From: Serinicoccus chungangensis
GTDB taxonomy: Bacteria; Actinomycetota; Actinomycetes; Actinomycetales; Dermatophilaceae
Length of the DNA: 64,000 nt
Reading direction: 5' to 3'
Assembly (NCBI RefSeq): GCF_001483745.1
Contig: NZ_LQBL01000033.1
Span: 83,182 to 147,181, forward strand
Positions 8,843-17,596 of the stretch are shown here, in pieces. The position numbers were made by a program, and so were the translations under genes. Numbering within the stretch: position 1 is the first letter of the stretch; each line of letters starts with the position of its first letter. The notes under the pieces are model-generated. The model worked only from the letters and a program-made list of their open reading frames with translations, was not told the DNA's origin and did not search any database.

Positions 8843-9466
8843 ATGAGACTGTCCGAGGTCTTCGCCCGCCACAGCGACGCCGGCTCTGACGCGCCGATGC
8901 TGGTCACCCCGGCCATCCGGCCGTCCGCCCGGGAGCAGCTCGCGACGCTGGAACGCCTGGGGCTCTCCCCCCAGGACGGCGTCACCGAGGCCGACCTGCT
9001 CGCCGACCGGGAGGTGGCCCAGGCGGTGCGCCAGCACCCCTACGTCGCCGTCATGCACTGCCTGGCACGCGACGCCGACGGTGGGCTGACCCACCACCCG
9101 CACGTCACGACGGTCGACCTGGAGCACGTCGTCGGGCCCGACTCCTACCCCGACCTCGTGCGCAAGCTGGCCGCCGCGGCCGGCTCGACCGGCGAGCTGG
9201 GGGAGGTGCGCGGCGGCGTCGACCGCGAGCGCAACCGGTGGGTTGTCCGTTTCCGGCTGGGGCGCATCACCCGCGAGATCCACCCCCGCCTGGACCACGA
9301 CTACGCCGACATGGACGTGCTGCCGTGGATCTTCGACGCGGTCTGCCTGCCCGGCCAGGCCAGCGCCTACGTGCGGCACGGCCAGCGGATCACCGTGGCC
9401 TACGTGCCCCGCTGGCACGTCGACGAGCTGCAGCGGGTGCTGGACCGCTGGGCGTTCGCCGCCTGA
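8843..9466 (+). CDS. Conserved-looking protein of unknown function
   Basis: 207 residues, soluble, with no signal peptide or membrane segment and no family recognised. Notable segments are HPYVAVMHCLARDA, RLGRITREIHPRLDHDYADMD and VPRWHVDELQRVLDRWAF at the C terminus; the spread of His, Asp and Glu would allow a metal site but none is demonstrated. The ATG at 8843 is chosen because CACTCT at 8831-8836 lies 6 bases before it, fitting the leaderless pattern. An upstream ATG at 8810 would fall within the promoter. G+C and codon use match neighbouring genes. Confidence 0.7.
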   Translation: MRLSEVFARHSDAGSDAPMLVTPAIRPSAREQLATLERLGLSPQDGVTEADLLADREVAQAVRQHPYVAVMHCLARDADGGLTHHPHVTTVDLEHVVGPDSYPDLVRKLAAAAGSTGELGEVRGGVDRERNRWVVRFRLGRITREIHPRLDHDYADMDVLPWIFDAVCLPGQASAYVRHGQRITVAYVPRWHVDELQRVLDRWAFAA

Positions 9467-9543
9467 GCGCGCGCCGAGATGGGCGCCTGCCGGCAGACCA
9501 CCACCGGTGCCGAGCGCGACCGGGGTAGGGCAGGCTGGGGGGC

Positions 9544-10599
9544 ATGACCACGCGTCCGAGGGCCACCGACGTCGCACGCCGGGCCGGGGTGTCCCAGACC
9601 GCGGTCTCCTTCGTCATGAACGGGTTGGCCGAGGGCAACGTGTCGCCAGCGACGCGCGACAAGATCCTGCGCGCCGCCGAGGACCTCGGCTACGAGCCCA
9701 ACGAGGTCGCGCGGAGCCTGCGCAGCAGCCGGACCCGCACCCTCGGCATGGTCACCGACGCCATCGCCTCCTCCCCCTTCGCCGGCCGCATCATGGGCGG
9801 CGCAGGGGAGCGGGCGGCGGCCGACGGGTACGCGGTCATGACCATCGACACCCACGGCCACGCCGAGCGGGAGGCCGGTGCCCTGGCCGAGCTGGTGCGC
9901 CGACGGGTCGACGGCCTCATCTACGCCTCGATGGGATTCCGCGTCCTCGACCGGGCACCCGCGGCCCGCATCCCGGTGGTGCTGGCCAACTGCACCGCCC
10001 GCTCCGAGGAGGAGCTGAGCGTCGTCCCGGACGACGCCGGCGGGGCGCGGGTCGCCGCGGAGCACCTGCTCGGGCTCGGTCACCGGGACCTCGCGATGCT
10101 CTCCGGTCACTACGAGCGGGGCGCGGACGGCACCGTCGCGGGCAACGTCTCCGGCCCCATCCGCGCCCGCGCCTTCGAGGAGGCGGTGCGCTCCACGGGA
10201 GCCGCGGTGAAGGTCGTGCCCGGGGGCTGGGAGATCCGGACGGGGTATGCCGCCGCGCTCGCGCTCCTGGACGGTGCTCCGCCCACCTCCGGGTCCGCCG
10301 GGGGGGGGCCCACGGCGATCTTCGCCACGACCGACCGGGCGGCGCTCGGTGTGCTCCTCGCGGCCGCGCACCTGGGTCTGCAGGTGCCGCAGGACCTGTC
10401 GGTGGTGGGCTTCGACGACCAGGACGGTCTGGCGGCCGACGTCGTGCCAGCGCTCACGACGGTGGCCCTGCCGCACGCCGCGATGGGCGAGGTCGCCGTC
10501 GACATGGCGCTGGAGGCGGTCGGCGGGCGGCTCACGCCTCGGCGCGAGGTGCTCCCGTGCCCGCTCGTGCAGCGCGACTCGACGTCAGCACCGCGCTGA
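9544..10599 (+). CDS. LacI-family repressor of the fructoside operon
   Basis: 351 residues. The N-terminal helix-turn-helix reads TDVARRAGVSQTAVSFVMNG, and the hinge helix region is DLGYEPNEVARSLRSSRTRTLG. A periplasmic-binding-protein-like sugar domain follows, ending with the family motif DLSVVGFDDQDGLAADVVPALTTV. CAGGCT at 9531-9536 lies 7 bases before the ATG (leaderless pattern). It is convergent with the GH32 gene, and the two coding regions overlap by 68 bases at their 3' ends. The probable target is the dyad at 14956-14969, upstream of the operon. Confidence 0.9.
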   Translation: MTTRPRATDVARRAGVSQTAVSFVMNGLAEGNVSPATRDKILRAAEDLGYEPNEVARSLRSSRTRTLGMVTDAIASSPFAGRIMGGAGERAAADGYAVMTIDTHGHAEREAGALAELVRRRVDGLIYASMGFRVLDRAPAARIPVVLANCTARSEEELSVVPDDAGGARVAAEHLLGLGHRDLAMLSGHYERGADGTVAGNVSGPIRARAFEEAVRSTGAAVKVVPGGWEIRTGYAAALALLDGAPPTSGSAGGGPTAIFATTDRAALGVLLAAAHLGLQVPQDLSVVGFDDQDGLAADVVPALTTVALPHAAMGEVAVDMALEAVGGRLTPRREVLPCPLVQRDSTSAPR

Positions 10600-11788
10600 C
10601 GTCGACGTCGCCCTCCACCTCCCAGGCCGCGGTGTGCCGCAGGGTCGCCGGAGGCCCGGCCGGGGGGTATACCTCCAGCACCTCGCCGTCGACGTAGGCC
10701 ACCGCCCCGGGCGCGAGCGGGCGGGACCCCAGCTCGGGGTGGCGCAGCGACCCGCCACCGGGACCCGCGACGAGACGGGCCCGGCGGAGGGACGTCCCCG
10801 CGGTCGCCTCCTCCACCTCCAGCGCGCCGGCCACCCTCGGGTCGAGCACCAACCGGGCGCCGTCGCCGTCGGGCACCAGGCGCCGGGGCAACGTCATACA
10901 CCCCGCGTGGTCCCGGACCGACGGGTCCCGGTCGAGCTCACGGATCCAGCCCATGAGCCACCAGCCATCGGCGTCGTCCGCCGCGAGCTGCGGCGCGTAG
11001 AAGTCGGTGCCCTCGTCGAGGACCTGCACCTGCTCGACCCGCAGCCGGGGGAGGCCGCCGTCGTCCACGAGCGCCCCGGTGCATCCCACGACCTCGCCGA
11101 GCACGCCCCGGTCGTGCAGGGACAGCACGAGCGTCGCCCGGTCGCCCCAGACCGCCAGCTGCGGGCACTCCCAGACGTCGGCGGGCAGCGCTCCCTCCAG
11201 CGGCAGCTCCGCGCCGGTGAGCCAGATCCCCAGGTAGTCCCAGTCCTCGATGTCGTCGCAGGAGTAGAGCAGGATCGCGGGCGTGCCGTCGCGCAGCCCG
11301 GCGCCGACCAGCGCGAACCGGCGACCTGCGTGCGTGAGCACGAAGGGGTCGCGCATGATGGCGACGTCGTCCGCGTCCGGCGTGGTCGCGACGACGAGGG
11401 GAGCGCCCCAGTCGTCCAGCTCCTCACCCTCACCCCAGCGCAGGCATACCGTGCTGGCGTGGTCGGGCCCGGTGACGCCCGAGTAGACGACGGCCGGCCG
11501 CTCCAGGCCGTCGACGAAGACACCGGACCAGCACCCGGCGGCGTCCGGACCACCGGGCGTGGGCTCGAAGGCGACCCGGTGGTCGCGCCAGCTCACCAGG
11601 TCCGCGCTGCTCGCGTGGCCCCAGGCGATCTGGTCGTGCCGGGGCGCGTCCGGGTTGTGCTGGAAGAAGACGTGCCAGCGACCGTCGCGGTGCACCATGC
11701 CGTTGGGGTCGTTGAGCCAGCCGCTGTCCGGTCTCAGGTGGTATGCCGTCACGGCGGACCCTGCGGCGGAGTCGGGGCGGTAGGTCAT
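10532..11788 (-). CDS. GH32 beta-fructosidase (sucrase/levanase type)
   Basis: A 418-residue glycoside hydrolase family 32 enzyme, intracellular because no signal peptide is present. The catalytic triad motifs are visible: WLNDPNG with the Asp nucleophile near residue 26, MRDPFV with the transition-state Asp, and WECPQL with the acid/base Glu. WSGVF and the five-blade propeller repeats follow, with a short C-terminal beta domain. It should release fructose from sucrose or short fructans imported by the adjacent ABC system. Its ATG overlaps the upstream permease stop (ATGA), with AGGGAG 6 bases before. Its 3' end overlaps the lacI gene by 68 bases. Confidence 0.92.
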   Translation of the reverse strand: MTYRPDSAAGSAVTAYHLRPDSGWLNDPNGMVHRDGRWHVFFQHNPDAPRHDQIAWGHASSADLVSWRDHRVAFEPTPGGPDAAGCWSGVFVDGLERPAVVYSGVTGPDHASTVCLRWGEGEELDDWGAPLVVATTPDADDVAIMRDPFVLTHAGRRFALVGAGLRDGTPAILLYSCDDIEDWDYLGIWLTGAELPLEGALPADVWECPQLAVWGDRATLVLSLHDRGVLGEVVGCTGALVDDGGLPRLRVEQVQVLDEGTDFYAPQLAADDADGWWLMGWIRELDRDPSVRDHAGCMTLPRRLVPDGDGARLVLDPRVAGALEVEEATAGTSLRRARLVAGPGGGSLRHPELGSRPLAPGAVAYVDGEVLEVYPPAGPPATLRHTAAWEVEGDVDVSAVLTSSRAARAGTGAPRAEA

Positions 11789-12591
11789 CGGTGGCTCCCT
11801 GCGGTCAGGCCCTCGCGCAACGTGCGCTGGCCGAAGATGAAGACGACGAAGGCGGGGATCATCGAGATCACCACACCGGCGAGGACGGTCGCGACCGACC
11901 CGGTCCCCATGTTGCCCTGCAACGACACGAGCCCCAGGGGCAGCGTGAAGTTCTCCTCGCTGATCGTCATGATGAGCGGCCGGAAGAACTCGTTCCAGTG
12001 GAAGTTGAAGGCGAGGATGCCGACGATCGCCATGCCGGGCACCGCGAGCGGAGCGTAGATCGAGAAGAACGTCCGCCACGGGCTCGCGCCGTCCACCGAC
12101 GCCGCCTCCCCGAGCTCGACCGGCAGGCCGAGGAAGTACTGCCGCATGAGGAAGGTGCCGAAGGCCGTCGGGATCGCCGGCAGGATGAGGGCCATGAGGG
12201 TGTCGGCCAGGCCCATCCCGCGCACCAGCATGAAGACTGGCACGATCGTCACCTGCATCGGCACCATCATCGTCGCGAGGATGGTCGCGAACATGAGTCC
12301 CTTGCCGGGGAACTCCATCCGCGCGAAGACGTAGCCGCCCATCGCCGCGGTGAGCATCTGGCCGAGCGCGATGGCCGCGGTGACGAGCACGCTGTTGAGG
12401 ATGAGCAGCCACATGTCCACCTGGGCGAAGACGTCCTGGTAGGCCACGAAGGTCAGGCTGGACGGGATGACGCTGCCCGATCCCAGGCTCTGGCTGGGCG
12501 GCTGCAGCGAGGTGAGGACGGTCCACACGACGGGACCGAGGGTGAGGGCGGTGGCCACGCCCAGGATGAGGTACTTCCACAGATGCTTCAT
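11785..12591 (-). CDS. Carbohydrate ABC transporter permease (MalG type)
   Basis: A 268-residue inner-membrane permease of the carbohydrate uptake CUT1 group with six predicted membrane segments. The conserved cytoplasmic EAA loop is visible as VELGEAASVDGASPWRTFF near residue 165. It pairs with the MalF-type permease 15 bases upstream, and its stop overlaps the GH32 start. No ATPase is encoded in this operon, so a shared MsiK-like ATPase encoded elsewhere is likely, as is common for actinobacterial sugar systems. Confidence 0.9.
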   Translation of the reverse strand: MKHLWKYLILGVATALTLGPVVWTVLTSLQPPSQSLGSGSVIPSSLTFVAYQDVFAQVDMWLLILNSVLVTAAIALGQMLTAAMGGYVFARMEFPGKGLMFATILATMMVPMQVTIVPVFMLVRGMGLADTLMALILPAIPTAFGTFLMRQYFLGLPVELGEAASVDGASPWRTFFSIYAPLAVPGMAIVGILAFNFHWNEFFRPLIMTISEENFTLPLGLVSLQGNMGTGSVATVLAGVVISMIPAFVVFIFGQRTLREGLTAGSHR

Positions 12592-12606
12592 CGCACGCGC
12601 TCCTTC

Positions 12607-13554
12607 TCAGCCGTAGAAGACGAATCGACGGGACAGGCGGAACTGCAGCGCGGTGACGAGCATGATGACGATCGTCAGCACGATGCCGATGGCCGAGGCG
12701 CGGCCGAACTCCAGCTGCTTGAAGGCGGTCTCGTAGATCACCATCACCGCGGTGCGGGTGGAGTCGCCCGGCCCGCCCCGGGTGAGGACGTAGGGCTGGT
12801 CGAAGATCTGCAGCGCGGCGATGATCGCCATGACCGAGGCCACCAGGGTCGTGGGGCTGACCAGCGGGAACGTGATGGTCCAGAACTGCCGCCAACCGGT
12901 GGCGCCGTCGACCGAGGCCGCCTCGTAGACCTCCTTGGGGATGGAGGACAGGCCGCCGAGGAAGAGCAGGAAGGAGAAGCCGAAGTTCTGCCACACGTAG
13001 ACCAGGACGACCATGATCATCGCGCCGGTCGGCGAGGTCAGCCATGGCACCGCGGGGACGCCGATCTGGCCGAGGAGGTGGTTGACGAGCCCGAAGTTCT
13101 CGTTGAAGAGGTAGCTCATGATGATCGAGACCGAGGCGGCCGAGAGCACGAGCGGGAAGAAGAGCACCGACCGGAAGAAGCCGCGCAGCCGCTCGGGCAT
13201 CGCCGACTGCACGAGCACCGCCAGCCCGAGGGCGACCGCGAGCTGCAGCACCACGGCGACGCCGACGAATAGCAGGGTGTTGCCGAAGGCCACCCGGATG
13301 GTGCGGTCGGTGACGATGTCGGCGAAGTTGCCCAGCCCCACGAACTCCGGGGCGGTGATGATGTCCCAGGAGAAGAAGGCCAGGACGAAGCTGGCGACGA
13401 TGGGCAGGAAGGTGAAGACGCCCAGGCCGATGATCGTCGGCAGCAGGAAGACGGCGATGAGGGCGCGTCGGCCGGTGTCCTGGCGACGCGTCGTCGGTGG
13501 CGTCGTCGGCGCCGCGGTCCCGGCGCCCCGACCCGGGGCGGTGGTCACAGTCAT
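12607..13554 (-). CDS. Carbohydrate ABC transporter permease (MalF type)
   Basis: 315 residues with six predicted membrane segments after a hydrophilic N-terminal tail of about 30 residues rich in Ala, Thr and Pro. The EAA loop reads VYEAASVDGATGWRQFWTI. The ATG at 13552-13554 shares one base with the stop of the binding-protein gene (TGATG), indicating translational coupling. Upstream in-frame codons up to 13863 lie inside the binding-protein gene and are rejected. It forms the membrane channel with the MalG-type partner. Confidence 0.9.
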   Translation of the reverse strand: MTVTTAPGRGAGTAAPTTPPTTRRQDTGRRALIAVFLLPTIIGLGVFTFLPIVASFVLAFFSWDIITAPEFVGLGNFADIVTDRTIRVAFGNTLLFVGVAVVLQLAVALGLAVLVQSAMPERLRGFFRSVLFFPLVLSAASVSIIMSYLFNENFGLVNHLLGQIGVPAVPWLTSPTGAMIMVVLVYVWQNFGFSFLLFLGGLSSIPKEVYEAASVDGATGWRQFWTITFPLVSPTTLVASVMAIIAALQIFDQPYVLTRGGPGDSTRTAVMVIYETAFKQLEFGRASAIGIVLTIVIMLVTALQFRLSRRFVFYG

Positions 13555-14939
13555 CAGGCCCTCCCGAGGGCGGAGTTGAGGTCGGCATCGAGGCGGCGCA
13601 ACGCCCGCCCCACGTTGGCCTCGGAGCCGGTGACGGCGCCGAGCACGTTCTTGATGAGCGCGGTCTCGACGGCGGCCTGCTCGGGCGGCGCCGGGATGGG
13701 TGCGGCCGGCAGCTCGTCGAGGGTGTCGTAGAAGACCTTCCAGTGCTCCGGCCCCTTGCCGGCATACAGCTCGGCATCGACCATGGAGCGACGTGTCGGG
13801 GTGGTGTTGGGCGTGGGGAAGGCGAGCTCCATCCCGGGGCGCGAGATGCAGAACTTCACCCACTCCCAGGCCTCGTCCTTGCGCTCAGAGGTCTTGAGGA
13901 TCGCATAGCCGGCGGCGCCGAACTGGTGCCGCTGGCTCTTCCACCGCGGGAAGAACTGCACGTCGTAGTCGTCCGGGCCCATGCCCGCCTCGGAGAGGCC
14001 CTCGACCCAGAAGCCTCCGGCGGGGGTCATCCCGATGACGCCGCCGGCGAACTGGCCGACGAGCTCGTTGCCCCCGCCCTGGGCCGGGCTGGTGCCGAGG
14101 TCGTCGGCGACGAGGCGCCGGACGAACTCGAAGGACTCCTCGACGGCGGGATCCAGCGCGTTGGACGCCTCCCAGAGGTAGCCGCCGGAGCGGCCGGTCT
14201 CGCCGGGGTAGAACTGGTCCCACAACCACTCCCCGCCCGGTGCCTTCTCCTCGGTGAGGAAGCTGGTGTCGTTGACGTAGAGCCACGGCACGATGCCGCC
14301 CCAGAGCCGGTTGGTCCAATAGTAGGGGACGAAGCGTCCGGAGGCGGCGTCCTGCATCTGCCGAGCGGTGGCGAGGAAGTCCTCGTGGGTCCAGTCGGCG
14401 GGCGGCAGCTCCAGCCCCGCCTGCCGGAGCGCACCGTTGTTGAAGTAGATGTTGGCGGCGTTGAAGTCGATCGGCAGCTGGAAGAGCTGGCCCCGATACA
14501 TGAAGGCCTCGACCAGGCTGGGGTGGACGTCGTCGAAGTAGTCCTGGACCTCGTCCTGGTCCCGCATCACGTAGTCGTCCAACGGCTCCGCCAGGCGGTC
14601 GGCGAAGAGCTGGGCACCCTCTGTCGCGACGACGCAGACGTCCGGCGGCGTGCCGGCTGCGACCATGGTGAGGATCTTGGCGAAGAAGTCGGCCCAGTCC
14701 GCGCCCTGGATCGCCTGGATCCGCACCGGGATGTCGGGGTGGATCTCGCGGAAGGCGTCCACCAGGCCCTGCCGGGCGGCGGCGTCCTGGTTGGTGCCCA
14801 GCATGGCGATGGTCAGGGTGTCGTCCCGCCGGCCGGGGATGTCTGCGGCGAAGAGCCGGTCCACGTTGAGACCGAAGAGGGCCGCCGCGCCCACCCCGGT
14901 GGCTCCGGTGAGCAGTGCTCGTCTGCTGATGTCAGGCAT
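13554..14939 (-). CDS. Carbohydrate-binding protein of the ABC system, Tat-type signal
   Basis: A 461-residue extracytoplasmic sugar-binding protein, first gene of the operon. The N terminus reads MPDISRRALLTGATG followed by a moderately hydrophobic stretch ending near LFAADIP. The twin arginine and absence of a lipobox Cys suggest Tat export rather than the lipoprotein anchoring usual in Gram-positive bacteria. The mature part begins with TLTIAMLGTNQD and has the class I solute-binding layout. GGGAGG lies 5 bases before the ATG. The operator-like dyad at 14956-14969 sits in its leader, so LacI control of the whole operon is likely. Confidence 0.88.
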   Translation of the reverse strand: MPDISRRALLTGATGVGAAALFGLNVDRLFAADIPGRRDDTLTIAMLGTNQDAAARQGLVDAFREIHPDIPVRIQAIQGADWADFFAKILTMVAAGTPPDVCVVATEGAQLFADRLAEPLDDYVMRDQDEVQDYFDDVHPSLVEAFMYRGQLFQLPIDFNAANIYFNNGALRQAGLELPPADWTHEDFLATARQMQDAASGRFVPYYWTNRLWGGIVPWLYVNDTSFLTEEKAPGGEWLWDQFYPGETGRSGGYLWEASNALDPAVEESFEFVRRLVADDLGTSPAQGGGNELVGQFAGGVIGMTPAGGFWVEGLSEAGMGPDDYDVQFFPRWKSQRHQFGAAGYAILKTSERKDEAWEWVKFCISRPGMELAFPTPNTTPTRRSMVDAELYAGKGPEHWKVFYDTLDELPAAPIPAPPEQAAVETALIKNVLGAVTGSEANVGRALRRLDADLNSALGRA

Positions 14940-14955
14940 CGATGCCTCCCGTGGA

Positions 14956-14969
14956 CTAAAACGAATTAG
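14956..14969. promoter_or_regulatory. LacI-family operator ahead of the fructoside operon
   Basis: CTAAAACGAATTAG: inverted CTAA/TTAG half-sites around a central CG, a pattern typical of LacI/GalR operators. The 14-bp dyad lies 17 bases upstream of the binding-protein ATG, in the 107-base region shared with the divergent aminotransferase gene. It is A+T-rich against a 73% G+C background, which adds weight. Binding by the LacI protein encoded at 9544 is inferred. Confidence 0.65.
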
Positions 14970-15046
14970 GTGCCAGCATGGCGCGCCTCGCAAGCCCTGT
15001 CAACCCCCTGCTGCGGCGACGGAGGGAGGTAGGGCAGGCTGTCGTC

Positions 15047-16198
15047 ATGACCTCGCCCTTCGACCTCACGCTCGAGGACATGCGCACCCACCGCAGCGCC
15101 AAGTGGAGCCGCGTGCCCGACGACGTCCTCCCCGCCTGGACCGCCGAGATGGACGTCCGGACGGCCCCCGCGATCGCGGCCGCGCTGCATACCGCGGTGG
15201 AGCGCAGCGACTTCGGGTATGCCGGTGAGCCGTCCGCCGTGATCGACGCCTTCGCCGGCTTCGCCAGCGACACCTGGGGCTGGGACCCGCAGAGCACGCC
15301 GGGCCGCACCAGGCTCTTCGCCGACGTCGGCCAGGGGGCCAAGGAGACGCTGCGCGCGCTCACCTCCCCGGGTGACCGGGTCGTCCTCAACCCCCCGGTC
15401 TACCTCTCCTTCTACCCCTGGCTGCGCGACCTGCGCCTGGAGCCGCTGGAGGTGCCGATGCTCGACGTCGCCTCCGGCGGCCGCCTCGACCTCGACGGCA
15501 TGCGCGCCGCGCTCGCCGACGGGGCGAAGGTGGTCCTGCTGTGCACCCCGCACAACCCGCTCGGCTACGTCTACTCGCGCGAGGAGCTGGCCGCGCTGGC
15601 CGAGATGGCCGCCGAGCACGACGCCGTGGTGATCTCGGACGAGATCCACGCCCCGCTCGTGCACCCCGGCAGCCCGCGGCCCTTCGTGCCCTTCCTCACC
15701 GTGAGCGAGGCCGCGCGCCAGGTCGGCATCGCCCTGCACTCGCCCTCCAAGGCGTGGAACACGGCCGGCCTGAAGCTGGCGCTCGGGGTGACCGCGGTGG
15801 AGGGGAGGTGGCCGGCGCTGCAGGCGGAGACCGACTGGGCGCCGAGCATTCTCGGGCAGTATGCCGCGATCGCCGCCTACACCAAGGGCCGCGAGTGGCT
15901 CGCCGGCACGGTGGCCGAGCTGCAGGCGCGCACCCAGGAGCTGCCCGCCCTGCTCCAGGAGCACCTGCCGCAGGTGCGCTTCCACCCGGGGCACGCCTCC
16001 TACCTCGCCTGGCTCGACTGCCGGGACCTCGGCCTCGGCGACGACCCGTCGCAGGCCTTCCTGGAGCGGGGCCGGGTGCTGCTGTCGCCGGGGCCGGCGT
16101 TCGGGGCCACCGGCGAGGGCTTCGCCCGACTCAACATCGGCACCAGCGAGGAGCTCGTCCACGAGGCCGTCCGCCGCATGGCCGCCGCCCTCGGCTGA
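15047..16198 (+). CDS. PLP-dependent aminotransferase/C-S lyase (MalY/PatB type)
   Basis: A 383-residue fold-type I PLP enzyme. N-terminal KWSRVPDDVLPAWTAEMD matches the MalY/PatB signature around the WxAxMD motif. CTPHNPLGYVYSREEL contains the substrate-binding Asn, ISDEIHAPLV the PLP-ring Asp, and HSPSKAWNTAGLK the Schiff-base Lys. Family members are cystathionine beta-lyases, so sulfur amino acid metabolism is likely; aminotransferase activity cannot be excluded. CAGGCT at 15035-15040 lies 6 bases before the ATG (leaderless pattern), which rules against the upstream in-frame ATG at 14978. Confidence 0.88.
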   Translation: MTSPFDLTLEDMRTHRSAKWSRVPDDVLPAWTAEMDVRTAPAIAAALHTAVERSDFGYAGEPSAVIDAFAGFASDTWGWDPQSTPGRTRLFADVGQGAKETLRALTSPGDRVVLNPPVYLSFYPWLRDLRLEPLEVPMLDVASGGRLDLDGMRAALADGAKVVLLCTPHNPLGYVYSREELAALAEMAAEHDAVVISDEIHAPLVHPGSPRPFVPFLTVSEAARQVGIALHSPSKAWNTAGLKLALGVTAVEGRWPALQAETDWAPSILGQYAAIAAYTKGREWLAGTVAELQARTQELPALLQEHLPQVRFHPGHASYLAWLDCRDLGLGDDPSQAFLERGRVLLSPGPAFGATGEGFARLNIGTSEELVHEAVRRMAAALG

Positions 16199-16204
16199 GC
16201 CACC

Positions 16205-16258
16205 CCGCACCGGACGCGCGCACAGACCGCACCGGACGCGCGCACGGACCGCACCGAC
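16205..16258. repeat. 22-bp tandem repeat, about 2.5 units
   Basis: Units beginning CCGCACCGGACGCGCGCAC recur at 16205, 16227 and 16249, a 22-base period, with the last unit degenerate. It fills the gap between the convergent aminotransferase and MFS genes. The same unit in inverse orientation forms a four-copy array at 42792-42879. Confidence 0.8.
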
Positions 16259-16275
16259 CGCAGGTATGCCGTTCC

Positions 16276-17541
16276 TCACGCCTCGCGCGGCGGCGTCACC
16301 TTGCTGCGCGCGTAGCGGAAGGGCTCGCGCGGGGGCCGGGTGAGCAGGTCGGCGGTGAAGCGGCTGCGGGCCAGCAGGACGAGCAGGCCGGCGACCGCGA
16401 AGCAGCCGGCGGCCACCGCCCAGGTCAGCGGGAAGCCCACCGCCTGCGAGAGACCGCCGAGCAGCGCCGGCCCCAGGGCGCCGCCCGCGAAGGCACCGGC
16501 CTGGACCGCTCCCGAGGCCTGCGCGGGGTTGTCCCGGCCGAGGCGCGCCACGGCATACAGGAGCAGGCCGGGCCAGGACCAGCCGATGCTGAAGGCCAGC
16601 AGCCCGAAGACCCACACGGCCCACGGCTGGGCCACCACGAGGCCGGCGCAGGCCAGGGCACCGACCCCCATCTGGGCGGCGACGACCGGCAGGTTGGCCC
16701 CGTGCCGGTGGTCCGCCCGCCAGCCGGAGAACACCCGGACCGCGATCGAGCCCCCCGAGCCGAGGGCCATGAGGACCCCGGTCTGGGACGGGGTCAGGCC
16801 CACCTCGAAGCCCCACGAGGCGGTGAAGGCGCCGACGAAGTTGGCGGCCGCGCTGGCGAAGGTGATCGCGAGCGCGGCGAGCAGGAGCGGCAGCGTGGGC
16901 GGCGACTCCATGAGCTCGGGCAACGAGACCGGTGCACCGGCTCCGCGTCGGCCCCGGCGACGCTCCCGGACGAGCACGGCCACGGCCCCGCCCACGACCA
17001 CCACCCCCAGGCAGGCGGTGATGACGAAGGTGGAGCGCCACCCCCACAGCGCGCCCGTCGTCGGGACCGCCAGGCCGCCGAGCATGATCGCCAACGGCAC
17101 CGCCGACTGCTTCACCCCGAAGCCCAGACCTCGCCGTCCGGGCGGCAGCGTGCGCGCCATGAGCAGGTTGGCCGTCGCCTGCGAGGCGGCGTTGCCCAGG
17201 CCGAGGACGACCATGACGAGCATCAGGGTCCACCAGCCGCGGGCCAGCGTCGTCATGGCCACGCCCCCACCGGACACGAGCAGGCCCGCCGCGAGCAGCA
17301 GCCGCCCGCGCCCCAGCCGGTCGACGACCCCGGAGGTCGACAGCGTGGCGACCGCCGCGGTGGCGAAGAAGACGCTGACGGCCACCCCGAACGCGCCCAG
17401 ACCCAGCCCCAGGTCCTCGCGGATCCGGACCGCCTGGGCGCCCAGGAGGAACGGAGGGATGGCGCCCAGCGTGGTGATCGCGGAGGCGAGCACCATCACC
17501 AGGGCGGAGCGACCGCGACGAGGGGCTGCTGGCCTGACCAC
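16276..17541 (-). CDS. MFS transporter, 12-segment
   Basis: A 421-residue major facilitator protein with about 12 membrane segments. Motif A-like residues appear after segment 2 (GVVDRLGRGRLLLAAG), and an internal loop near residue 200 is basic (RERRRGRRGAG). The overall pattern resembles the CynX/NarK-like or general MFS_1 group; substrate unknown. The GTG start at 17541 has no well-spaced ribosome binding site, and a later in-frame ATG near residue 16 is a possible alternative. It converges on the aminotransferase gene across the 22-bp repeat. Confidence 0.8.
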   Translation of the reverse strand: MVRPAAPRRGRSALVMVLASAITTLGAIPPFLLGAQAVRIREDLGLGLGAFGVAVSVFFATAAVATLSTSGVVDRLGRGRLLLAAGLLVSGGGVAMTTLARGWWTLMLVMVVLGLGNAASQATANLLMARTLPPGRRGLGFGVKQSAVPLAIMLGGLAVPTTGALWGWRSTFVITACLGVVVVGGAVAVLVRERRRGRRGAGAPVSLPELMESPPTLPLLLAALAITFASAAANFVGAFTASWGFEVGLTPSQTGVLMALGSGGSIAVRVFSGWRADHRHGANLPVVAAQMGVGALACAGLVVAQPWAVWVFGLLAFSIGWSWPGLLLYAVARLGRDNPAQASGAVQAGAFAGGALGPALLGGLSQAVGFPLTWAVAAGCFAVAGLLVLLARSRFTADLLTRPPREPFRYARSKVTPPREA

Positions 17542-17596
17542 GCGGGCGCGTCGCCCCCTCTCTGCCGTCGTGCGGGATGCCGCCCGCCGGCTCCCC

